Assembly (NCBI GenBank): GCA_030424705.1
Contig: JAUHWJ010000010.1
Location: 1 to 13,594, forward strand
Length of the DNA: 13,594 bases
Direction of reading: 5' to 3'
From: Alphaproteobacteria bacterium
Lineage (GTDB): Bacteria; Pseudomonadota; Alphaproteobacteria; Rhodobacterales; Rhodobacteraceae
Within the stretch, counting starts at the first letter, position 1. Each line of letters starts with the position of its first letter. The notes under the pieces are model-generated. The model was not told the origin of the DNA and did not search any database. It worked only from the letters and a program-made list of their open reading frames with translations. The position numbers and the translations under genes were made by a program. Shown one piece after another: positions 5,721 through 13,315 of the stretch.

Positions 5721-8700
5721 GCGGGCTGGAGGGCAATCTCGGCTGGATCGCTCTGGCCCTGCTTGTGCTCCTCGCGTTCTGGGTCTTGCTGACCTGGTTC
5801 TTCGCCCGGCGCGCGCTCGCCGCGCCGGGCGAGGGCGAAAGCCCCGGAAGCGCAGCCGCGCCGGAGCGGAGCCCGGCGGAAGTCCGCCGCAGCTCTTCCG
5901 GCCTCGCGCGGGAGATCCGCGCGCGCATCGCCGGCTTTGTCGGCGCCCGGGGGGCGAAGCGGGAGGAGCCGATGCTGGCGATCCTCGTCGGCACCGAGGG
6001 CGCGGGGGCGGACGCGCTGGCCGAAGCCGCCGGCTGGCGCGCGCCGACCCGGCTCTCCGCCCCGGCGCGTCCGCCGACCGACAGGGGCGAGTTCGCGCTG
6101 CATATGACGCCTGACGGGGCCATCGCCAATTTCCACGACGGGCTCTTCGCCCTGAAGGACTGGCGGAAGACCTGGCGCGCGGCGCTGGAGGGCCTGCGCG
6201 CGGAGCGGCCGGACGCGCCGCTGGACGCGCTGGTGATCGCGGTCCGCGCCGGGGTGCTGAGCTCGCTGGAGGCGGACGCGCCCGAAAGGCTCGAGGCGCT
6301 CGGCCGCGTCTTCGAGGAGCTGTTCGAGGATGTGCTGGCGGTGACCGGGCTGACCGTCCCTGTCTATTTCGTCGCCACCCATGCCGACGCGGATCGCGGC
6401 CTCGCCGCTCTTGCGGAGATCGTCGGCCGCGACGAGGAGGCGCGCGGCGCGCTGCTCGGCTGGTCCGCGCCGAACGAGGCCGGGCCGGGCTGTGACCCGA
6501 AAGCGGTCGAGGAGGCGGCGAAGAAGACGGTCGAGGCGCTTGACGCCGCGGTTCTCTCGCATTTCGGGGCGAGCGCGGGCCGCGGCGGCGACCCTCTCGC
6601 CGCCCTAAGGCTCGTCGGCGCCTCGGCGGCGGCGCGCGCGCTCGCGGCGCCGCTCCGGCGGCTCCTCGCCTCCGCCTTCCGCAGTTCGAGCTTCGCGGAG
6701 CCGATGATCCTGCGCGGCATCTACCTGACGGGCCAGGCGAAGGACGAACGCGGCGCGCTCTTCGCGCATGACGTCTTCGCGCGGAAGGCGCTGCGCGAGA
6801 AGGGGCTCGCGAGGCCGGGCCAGGGCGGGCGCACGAGCGCTGCGATCTGGGTTCGGAACTGCAAGCGCGTGACCGCCGGCGTCGCGCTTGTCGGCGTCGC
6901 GGCGCTCATCTGGCTCGGCCAGTCGCTGTTCGAGCAGAGGCCGCTCGGCGAGCTGCTGGGCCAGATTGAGACCGCAGCCACGGATCACAGACGGTTGGCG
7001 CTCTCGGGCGAGGCGCCGTCGCAGGACGATCTCCTTGCAGAGACAAAGAAGCTCTACGACAGAATGTCGGAATTCCGGTTCGACACGATCAATACGGCGT
7101 TCGCGCCGACATCCTATCTCCACGGTCTTGAAGATCGCTCGGAGCGCGCCATCGCCTTCGGCTTCGGCGACATCATCCTCCGCGCGATCCGCAGGGGCCT
7201 TGAGCAGCGCTTCGACGAGGCGCAGCGCGCGGGCGAGGAGGCGCTGGAAATGGCCTCGCCCGAAGCGTCGCAGAAATGCGTCTCGAACCTGGAAGACTCC
7301 GTGAGCAGCACAGACCCGGCGGCGCCGGCCAAGGTCTCCCCTCAAGCGTTTCGGAACTATGCCTCGAGCCTCTCGGAGGTTATGGATCAGGTGCGGAAGC
7401 TGGAGGCGCTCTCAGAAAAGCGATCGCCGGAAAGCCTGATCGCCCTCTCCCGATACGCGATCAAGGTGGAGCCGCCGCCCGGCTTCAGCCAGGATTATGG
7501 GGTCTATATCCGCGCGCTCTCCCATCCGGAGGCGCAACCGCGCCCCTTTGACAGGGACCGGCGTTGCCACGCGGTGCAGCTGACGGCCAAGGCCTATGCG
7601 GAGCGGGCATATGCCGGCTCGCCTCTCTTTCGCGCCGTCAGCGAGATCAACCAGACTTCGAGATCGCTCGCCGCGGGCGAGGTCTCCACCGAGGCGCTGG
7701 ACCGGCTGCTCGATCACATCATCCTCGCCGACAAGCTTCTCAAGACCGACGAGTCGAACCGAGCCAGCAAGACGAACTGGGTCTACCGCCGGCTGGACCG
7801 CGCGGGCGCCGAGCCGTCGCATGCGCCCGTCGTCGAAGCGCTGCGGTTGATCGAAGGCCTCGGGATATTGCCGCCGAAAGAGATCGACGCGCTGTGGCTG
7901 ACCGCCCAAGACGCGCATCAGCGAGCCGAGCGGAACCTGCTGGAGATGGTCGGCTTCGACGGGCGCGCCATTCTCGTCGAAGAAGCGCAGGGTCGGGCCG
8001 CGCTTGCGCCCGAATATCTCGCGCTGATCGCGCCTCTGCGGAGGCTGCTGACGGCGGCGCGCCTGGACGATGGCGCGCCGGCGGACGACAGGAGCCTCGC
8101 CGAAGGACGCTTCTCCTGGTCGCCCGCCCCGCTCGAAGAGGCCGCCGGCCATATCGAATGGCTGCGTTCGGAATTCCCGGCGGCGGCGGCCGCGCTGCCG
8201 GGGGAGCTGCGCGCCGCGCTCCTCGTCGCGCTGGAGCGCCGGATTTCGGCGAAGGTTCTCGGGCTTCTCGCGCGGGCGCGGTCGCCGCTCGGCCCGCCCG
8301 GCTTCGGCGTGGACCCGGCGCGGACCGAGGCGCGGGGCTTCGCCGAGACCGCGCCGCTGCTCGTCGCGATCCGCGACGGCGCCGCGCTCTCCCGGCTCGA
8401 CGCCGTGACGGACCGGCTGGAGGCCGTCGTCGGGCCGCAGGCGCGGCGCATCCTCGACGATGCGGACCGCGCGCTGGCGCAGGCCGACATCTACGGGCTC
8501 TACTACCCGCAGGTCGCCGCCTGGAACGGCGCGCCGAATTCGGCCGCGCGGCTCTTCGGCGTCTCCGGCGCCGCGGCGCTGATCGGCGTGACGCGGGACT
8601 GGCGCGCCTTCGTCGAGCTTCTCTCCGCCGAACGCGCCTCCGCGGCGATCGACTATCTGGCGCGGGTCGGCTCGGGCGACCCGGCGGAATCCGGCCCCGT

Positions 8701-9748
8701 CGCGCGCTGGAGCGAAATCCGCTCGACGCTGGCGGACTACGCCCTGCGCTCGCCGGTCAACGCGCTTTCGACGCTGGAGCGCTTCTTGCTGGCCGATCTC
8801 GACGGTCTGACCGGCGAGACCTGCGAGGAGACGCTGCTCGCCGCGCAGCCGGGCGGCGGCTATTTCGGCGAGCGGATGGAGGAGATGATCTACACGCTCC
8901 GCAACCGCTGCGCCGAACTCGGATTCGAAAGCGCCACGGAGACGGCCGATGTCGTGGCGGAGGCGTTCACGCAGGCGCTGGCCGGGCGCTTCCCCTTCAT
9001 CGGCGTCGGCGGCGCGGCCCCGCTCGACGATCCTCGGCGGGCGCAGAACTTCGTCGACCCGGAGGCGGTGCGGCGGTTCTTCGCCGCGTTCGGCCCGCAG
9101 ATCGAGGCCATCGCCGCCTCGCCCGCCGCCCGGCCGGACATCGCGGAGCTCGATCAGGCGCGCAGGTTCTTCGCCGCCTCCGGCGCGGACGTCTCTACCG
9201 GCGGGCTCGCCTATGCGGTAGAGATCGACTTCAACGCCAACCGCCGCGTCTCCCGCGGGGCGGAGCAGATCATCGAATGGACGCTGGAGATCGCGGATCG
9301 TCGCCTCAGCTCTTTCGAGCCGCCGCGGCCTTTGATCTGGCGGCAGGGCGATCCCGTCCGGCTCTCCATGCGCTGGGCGCGCAACGCGCCGCAGAAGCCC
9401 GCCTCCCCCGCCCGATCTGACGCGCAGATCGAGGACAGGACCATAACGCTGTCCTATGACGGCCCCTGGAGCCTCGTGGCGCTGATCGCCGCGAACGCGA
9501 TGTCGGAGCCGGAGCAGCGGGGCCTGCCGGACCGGCTCGCCAATGCGCTGCGTGTGGTCGTTCCGCTTGAACCCAATCCCGAGGCGGTAGCCTCTGCTGA
9601 GCCGGCCTCGCTGACCGCTCCGCCGCGGGAGACGAGCGCGGTGCTGCATCTCCGGATCGGGCTTCGGGCGCTAGACGCTGCGGGCTCGGCGCCGGTCGGC
9701 CCCAACCTCACCCTGCCGGTCTTCCCGGCGCAGGCGCTCTACCCGTGA
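5717..9748 (+). CDS. tssM: T6SS inner-membrane protein TssM (IcmF family)
   Basis: This 1343-residue protein has the length and layout of IcmF/TssM. A membrane helix lies at about 10-30, followed by a cytoplasmic NTPase-like domain (about 85-330). A second helix (about 385-401) precedes a long periplasmic region ending in a beta-rich C-terminal domain (YDGPWSLVALIAANA, then LTLPVFPAQALYP) that should contact the lipoprotein. Most studied TssM proteins have a two-helix N-terminal hairpin, but only one helix is visible here. Arg31-Arg32 after it and basic residues before helix two (VRNCKRV) put 31-384 inside the cell, with the short N-terminus outside. The nucleotide site is eroded: GTEGAGADA (92-100) stands where GxxGxGK(S/T) is expected, and THAD (221-224) replaces the (N/T)KxD-type motif. 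The GTG start overlaps the tssL stop. Confidence 0.95.
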   Translation: MSGLEGNLGWIALALLVLLAFWVLLTWFFARRALAAPGEGESPGSAAAPERSPAEVRRSSSGLAREIRARIAGFVGARGAKREEPMLAILVGTEGAGADALAEAAGWRAPTRLSAPARPPTDRGEFALHMTPDGAIANFHDGLFALKDWRKTWRAALEGLRAERPDAPLDALVIAVRAGVLSSLEADAPERLEALGRVFEELFEDVLAVTGLTVPVYFVATHADADRGLAALAEIVGRDEEARGALLGWSAPNEAGPGCDPKAVEEAAKKTVEALDAAVLSHFGASAGRGGDPLAALRLVGASAAARALAAPLRRLLASAFRSSSFAEPMILRGIYLTGQAKDERGALFAHDVFARKALREKGLARPGQGGRTSAAIWVRNCKRVTAGVALVGVAALIWLGQSLFEQRPLGELLGQIETAATDHRRLALSGEAPSQDDLLAETKKLYDRMSEFRFDTINTAFAPTSYLHGLEDRSERAIAFGFGDIILRAIRRGLEQRFDEAQRAGEEALEMASPEASQKCVSNLEDSVSSTDPAAPAKVSPQAFRNYASSLSEVMDQVRKLEALSEKRSPESLIALSRYAIKVEPPPGFSQDYGVYIRALSHPEAQPRPFDRDRRCHAVQLTAKAYAERAYAGSPLFRAVSEINQTSRSLAAGEVSTEALDRLLDHIILADKLLKTDESNRASKTNWVYRRLDRAGAEPSHAPVVEALRLIEGLGILPPKEIDALWLTAQDAHQRAERNLLEMVGFDGRAILVEEAQGRAALAPEYLALIAPLRRLLTAARLDDGAPADDRSLAEGRFSWSPAPLEEAAGHIEWLRSEFPAAAAALPGELRAALLVALERRISAKVLGLLARARSPLGPPGFGVDPARTEARGFAETAPLLVAIRDGAALSRLDAVTDRLEAVVGPQARRILDDADRALAQADIYGLYYPQVAAWNGAPNSAARLFGVSGAAALIGVTRDWRAFVELLSAERASAAIDYLARVGSGDPAESGPVARWSEIRSTLADYALRSPVNALSTLERFLLADLDGLTGETCEETLLAAQPGGGYFGERMEEMIYTLRNRCAELGFESATETADVVAEAFTQALAGRFPFIGVGGAAPLDDPRRAQNFVDPEAVRRFFAAFGPQIEAIAASPAARPDIAELDQARRFFAASGADVSTGGLAYAVEIDFNANRRVSRGAEQIIEWTLEIADRRLSSFEPPRPLIWRQGDPVRLSMRWARNAPQKPASPARSDAQIEDRTITLSYDGPWSLVALIAANAMSEPEQRGLPDRLANALRVVVPLEPNPEAVASAEPASLTAPPRETSAVLHLRIGLRALDAAGSAPVGPNLTLPVFPAQALYP

Positions 9749-10848
9749 GCGTTCAAGGCGTCTTCGACGGGCTGCTCGCGCCGATCTCCGCCGCGGCGCC
9801 GGCGGGCGGGTCGCTCCGCTTCTCGCCGGTCATCGACGCGATCAAGGAGGCGCGCCGGGCGGAGGACGCCACCCTGCCCCGCGGCGTCTGGGTCCGCGAC
9901 CTGAAGACGGCCGACCACCGGCTCGCCGTCCGCCTCTGCCGGGAGGCGCTGACCGACCGGTCGAAGGACCTCCTCGTGGCCGCCTGGCTCGTCGAGACCG
10001 CAGCGCGCACGGAGGGCCTCTCCCGCGCGGCGGAGGGGCTCGGCTTTCTCGCCGACCTCTGCGCGGCGTTCTGGGAGACGATGCATCCGGAGCATGACGG
10101 CACGGAGGACTCCCCGCGCTTTCGCCCGATCATCTGGCTGGACGGGGCGCTGGAAATTCTCCTGCGCGTCACGCCGCTGACGGTGCGCCGCACCGCGGAG
10201 GGCGAGACGCCGCTCAGCTGGTCGGACTACGCCGCGGCGCGGCAGCGCGACATCGCGCTGCGCGGGGCGAAGGAGAAGAAGGGGAAAACGGCCGACCGGC
10301 TGACGGCGGAGATCTTCCTCGATTGCCTCGCGCGGACGCCGGACGCCGAGCTCACGCGCATGATCGCGGAGATGCGGGCGCTCCGGGCGGCGGCGGACGG
10401 GCTGGAGGCGCGCCTCGCGGCCCTCGCGGGCCCCGCCGCGCCCCTCCTCGGCAAGCTCGCCTCCGCGCTGCGGGATGTCGACCAGCTTCTCGAGCCGCTG
10501 GCGGCGGCGCGGACGGAGGCGCAGGCGGAACAGGCGGCGCTCGAGGCCGCAGAGGCCGTGAAGCCGGACGTCTTCGCCTTCGAGCCCACGCCGGAACGCC
10601 CCGCCGTCTTGACCCTGACCGACCGGAGATCGGCCTACGCCGCGCTGGAGGAGGTCGTCCGCGTCCTCCGCGCCGTCGAGCCCCACAGCCCTGCGATCCA
10701 CCTTCTCGCCCGCGCGCTCCGCTGGCGCGACCTTGGCCTCGCGGAAATCCTCTCCGAGATCACGCGTGACGGCTACGACCCGGAGAACCTCGAATGGCTG
10801 TTGCAGTCATCGGAGCCGGACCGGGCAAGAATGCACAACAAAGACTAG
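9745..10848 (+). CDS. tssA: T6SS assembly protein TssA
   Basis: This 367-residue protein has an ImpA_N-type N-terminus (LLAPISAAAPAGGSLRFSPV, 10-29), then DLLVAAWLVETAARTEGL (75-92) and FWETMHPE (109-116), the usual core of that domain. The middle is an Ala/Glu/Arg-rich helical segment (about 205-280). The C-terminal EPHSPAIHLLARAL (312-325) is the EPxSP-type motif of short TssA proteins that form a ring at the baseplate or sheath end and guide TssBC polymerisation with Hcp. No membrane helix is present. The GTG start overlaps the tssM stop (GTGA). It is the last gene of the coupled block, followed by a 112-bp gap. Confidence 0.93.
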   Translation: MSVQGVFDGLLAPISAAAPAGGSLRFSPVIDAIKEARRAEDATLPRGVWVRDLKTADHRLAVRLCREALTDRSKDLLVAAWLVETAARTEGLSRAAEGLGFLADLCAAFWETMHPEHDGTEDSPRFRPIIWLDGALEILLRVTPLTVRRTAEGETPLSWSDYAAARQRDIALRGAKEKKGKTADRLTAEIFLDCLARTPDAELTRMIAEMRALRAAADGLEARLAALAGPAAPLLGKLASALRDVDQLLEPLAAARTEAQAEQAALEAAEAVKPDVFAFEPTPERPAVLTLTDRRSAYAALEEVVRVLRAVEPHSPAIHLLARALRWRDLGLAEILSEITRDGYDPENLEWLLQSSEPDRARMHNKD

Positions 10849-10960
10849 ACGAACAAATTTTGGATTCGCCTCATAGGCGATTCGGCTGTAGCGTAACGTC
10901 AATTCCGCCGTCTATCTCAAGTACCCGCGTCGGAAAATCGAAACGAAAGGTTAACTCGCG
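10849..10960 (+). promoter_or_regulatory. Leader between tssA and tssB
   Basis: This 112-bp gap is the first real break after six overlapping genes and is more AT-rich than the genes around it. It contains a small hairpin (10866-10880) and ends with AAAGG (10946-10950), 10 bases before the tssB ATG, a rather long spacing. I see no convincing -35/-10 pair. It is a plausible place for a second promoter or an RNA processing site, which would let sheath and tube genes be expressed far above the membrane-complex genes, as their stoichiometry needs. Confidence 0.35.
10866..10880 (+). repeat. Short hairpin in tssA-tssB gap
   Basis: The arms TCGCCT and AGGCGA pair perfectly around the loop CAT. No T-run follows, so it is not a strong intrinsic terminator. 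It could be a partial attenuator, an RNA-stability element or an operator half-site pair. Confidence 0.35.
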
Positions 10961-11734
10961 ATGTCCGAAAGCATCCAGCACAAGATCTCCCGCGTGAGAC
11001 CGCCGCGCGTTCAGATCACCTACGATGTCGAGATTGGCGACGCGATCCAGAAGAAGGAGCTTCCCTTCGTCATCGGCGTGATCGCCGACCTCTCGAAGCA
11101 GCGGGGCGTGACCGAGCCGGACGAGGCGGCGATCGCGGCGGAGGCCGAGGCGCAGCTCCAGGAGCTGATGAAGGACGCGAAACCTTTCGCCAATCTTCCC
11201 TATTCCAGCGCGAAGCTCCGGGCGAAGATGCAGGACCTCCGCGCCGACAAGATGGAGCCGGAGGAGCTGGAAAAGGCGAAGGCGACCGCGAAGGATCTGA
11301 TCGTCGAGGCGCTGCGGCGCCGCGCCGGAAAGCTGGATCCGCTCGCGGAGCGCGGTTTCGTGGAGATCGACCGGGACAATTTCAACAAGGTGCTCGCCGA
11401 GGCGGCGCCGCGGGTGAAGTTCACCGTTCCGAACGTGATGCAGACGCCGGGCGAGGGCGACGCCCCCGCCGGCGACCTCGCCGTCGACCTCACCTTCACG
11501 GATTTCGACGAATTCGAGCCGATGAAGCTGATCGAGAAGGTGCCCGAGCTGAAGGACCTCCTGACGGCCCGGAACAACCTTCGCGACTTCCTGCTCAAGC
11601 TCGACGGCAACGCGAAGCTGAACGAGACGCTCACCGAGGCGATGAAGGACGAGGCCAAGGAACTCAAGCAGGTGCTCGAAGACATCAAGGCGAAGAAGCC
11701 GGCCGCCGAACCCGCGGCCGAAGGGAAGAAATAG
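10961..11734 (+). CDS. tssB: T6SS sheath small subunit TssB with a large internal insertion
   Basis: This 257-residue protein begins as a textbook TssB (VipA): SESIQHKISRVRPPRVQITY, then DVEIGDAIQKKELPFVIGVI and ADLSKQ (2-47). The canonical fold resumes at PLAERGFVEIDRDNFNKVL (127-145) and continues through FDEFEPMKLIEKVPELKDLL (182-201) and a C-terminal helical region. Usual TssB proteins are about 160-180 residues, with roughly a dozen residues joining these halves. Here about 75 extra residues (near 48-124) intervene. They are rich in Ala, Glu, Lys and Leu and look like helices split by a PFANLPY turn. The C-terminus ends in a Lys/Ala/Pro/Glu tail. TssB pairs with TssC to form the contractile sheath around the Hcp tube. 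Frame and codon use are continuous across the insertion, so it is not a frameshift. Confidence 0.95.
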   Translation: MSESIQHKISRVRPPRVQITYDVEIGDAIQKKELPFVIGVIADLSKQRGVTEPDEAAIAAEAEAQLQELMKDAKPFANLPYSSAKLRAKMQDLRADKMEPEELEKAKATAKDLIVEALRRRAGKLDPLAERGFVEIDRDNFNKVLAEAAPRVKFTVPNVMQTPGEGDAPAGDLAVDLTFTDFDEFEPMKLIEKVPELKDLLTARNNLRDFLLKLDGNAKLNETLTEAMKDEAKELKQVLEDIKAKKPAAEPAAEGKK

Positions 11735-11739
11735 CCTCG

Positions 11740-11754
11740 GGCGCGACGCGCGCC
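11740..11754 (+). repeat. GC-rich hairpin in tssB-tssC spacer
   Basis: The arms GGCGCG and CGCGCC pair perfectly around ACG, within the 48-bp spacer between tssB and tssC. No T-run follows. It could tune translation or mRNA decay between the two sheath subunits, but short GC palindromes are common by chance in this DNA. Confidence 0.3.
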
Positions 11755-11782
11755 GGCGAAACATCGACAAGGACAGATCGAC

Positions 11783-13285
11783 ATGGCCGAGACCGAAGGA
11801 ACAGCCGAAGAAGCGGGCGAGTCCAGCAAGAGCCTGCTGGACCGGATCATCGCGGACGGGCGGATCGCCCGGGACGACAGCCCGCCTGAGCGCCAGCAAT
11901 ACGCCCGCGACCTCGTTGAGGAGTTCGTCTCCAAGGTCGTCGCCAAGACGCCTCCGCCGAACAGGAGCCTCGTCGAATACATCACCGCGGCCATCGCCGA
12001 CATCGACGAGCGTATCGAGCGGCAGCTGAACGAGATCCTGCACAAGCCGGAGTTCCAGGAGGCCGAGGCGACCTGGCGGGGCCTCCGCTATCTCGTCTTC
12101 AAGGCGGAGACGGGCCTGCGGCTCAAGATCCGCGTGCTCAACGTCTCGCAGAAGGAGCTGACGGACGATCTCGACAAGGCGATCGAGTTCGACCAGAGCG
12201 CGCTCTTCAAGAAGGTCTACGAGGAGGAATACGGCACCTTCGGCGGCGCGCCCTATTCGATGCTGGTGGGCGACATCTCCTTCGGCCGTTCGACGGAGGA
12301 TTTCGTCCTGCTGGAGAAGATGGCGGAAGTCGCCGCCGCCGCCCACGCGCCCTTCGTCGCGGCCGCCGCGCCCGAGCTCTTCGACATGAAGAGCCACCGC
12401 GAACTGCCGCTTCCGCGCGACCTCTCGAAGATCTTCGAGAGCGCGGAGCTCATCAAGTGGCGGTCCTTCCGCAAGAGCGAGGACAGCCGCTATGTCGCGC
12501 TCGCGCTGCCGCGGGTGCTGATGCGGCTGCCCTACGGCCCGGACAACGGGATGCAGAAGGTGGAGGGCATCGCCTTCCGCGAGGAAGTCTCGAACCCGAA
12601 CACGCTGGAGACGCATTCGAAATTCCTCTGGGGCAACCCCGCCTTCGTGCTGGCCGAGCGGATCGCGATGGCCTTCTCGCTGCATGGCTGGACGGCTGCG
12701 ATCCGCGGCGTCGAGGGCGGCGGGAAAGTGGCGGGGCTGCCGACGCACACGTTCAAGACAATGAACGGCGACGCGGCCCTGAAGTGCCCGACCGAGACCC
12801 CGATCACCGACCGGCGCGAGAAGGAGCTGGACGAACTCGGCTTCATCACCCTCATGCACTGCAAGAACACGGATTACGCCGCGTTCTTCGGCGGGCGGAC
12901 GACGAACGAGCCGATCACCTACAACACCAACCAGGCGAACGCGAACGCCCGGCTCTCCGCGATGCTGCCCTACATGCTGAATGCGTCCCGCTTCGCGCAT
13001 TACGTGAAGGTCATCATGCGGGACAAGATCGGCTCCTTCATGACGGAGGACAATGTCCGGGATTACCTGACGACCTGGATCTCCGACTATGTCCTCGGCA
13101 AGGACGACGCCGGCCAGTCGATCAAGGCGAAGTATCCGCTCCGGGAGGCGCGGGTGGACGTTCGCCCGATCCCCGGCAGGCCGGGCGCCTATTCGGCCGT
13201 CCTGTTCCTCCGGCCGCATTTCCAGCTCGAGGAGCTTTCCACCTCGATCCGACTGGTCGCCGAGCTTCCGGCTCCGGCGGCCTGA
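11783..13285 (+). CDS. tssC: T6SS sheath large subunit TssC
   Basis: This 500-residue protein is a canonical-length TssC (VipB). Recognisable parts are the helical N-terminus with LLDRIIADGRIA, then EATWRGLRYLV, LKIRVLNVSQKEL, YGTFGGAPYSMLVGDI, LPRVLMRLPYG and the conserved WGNPAFVLAERIAMAFSLHG. These are followed by LGFITLMHCKNTDYAAFFGG and a C-terminal domain ending AVLFLRPHFQLEELSTSIRL. With TssB it forms the contractile sheath, whose C-terminal domains face outward and whose N-terminal helix is normally bound by ClpV for recycling. Start choice: AAGGAC lies 9 bases before the ATG. Unlike its partner, it shows no insertion. It is 48 bp after tssB and 30 bp before hcp. Confidence 0.98.
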   Translation: MAETEGTAEEAGESSKSLLDRIIADGRIARDDSPPERQQYARDLVEEFVSKVVAKTPPPNRSLVEYITAAIADIDERIERQLNEILHKPEFQEAEATWRGLRYLVFKAETGLRLKIRVLNVSQKELTDDLDKAIEFDQSALFKKVYEEEYGTFGGAPYSMLVGDISFGRSTEDFVLLEKMAEVAAAAHAPFVAAAAPELFDMKSHRELPLPRDLSKIFESAELIKWRSFRKSEDSRYVALALPRVLMRLPYGPDNGMQKVEGIAFREEVSNPNTLETHSKFLWGNPAFVLAERIAMAFSLHGWTAAIRGVEGGGKVAGLPTHTFKTMNGDAALKCPTETPITDRREKELDELGFITLMHCKNTDYAAFFGGRTTNEPITYNTNQANANARLSAMLPYMLNASRFAHYVKVIMRDKIGSFMTEDNVRDYLTTWISDYVLGKDDAGQSIKAKYPLREARVDVRPIPGRPGAYSAVLFLRPHFQLEELSTSIRLVAELPAPAA

Positions 13286-13315
13286 CGCGCAAGAACACCA
13301 AAAAGGGGGTGAGCC

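Noticed and set aside
7564..9420. 618-aa plus-strand frame inside tssM, considered as a frameshifted or fused gene
   Set aside because: The TssM frame is uninterrupted across the whole interval and keeps plausible protein sequence; the alternative is Arg/Ala-rich.
7412..9649. 745-aa open frame antisense to tssM
   Set aside because: It is dominated by Arg, Gly, Ala and Glu as expected from the reverse strand of GC-rich codons, and the sense strand encodes an evident TssM.
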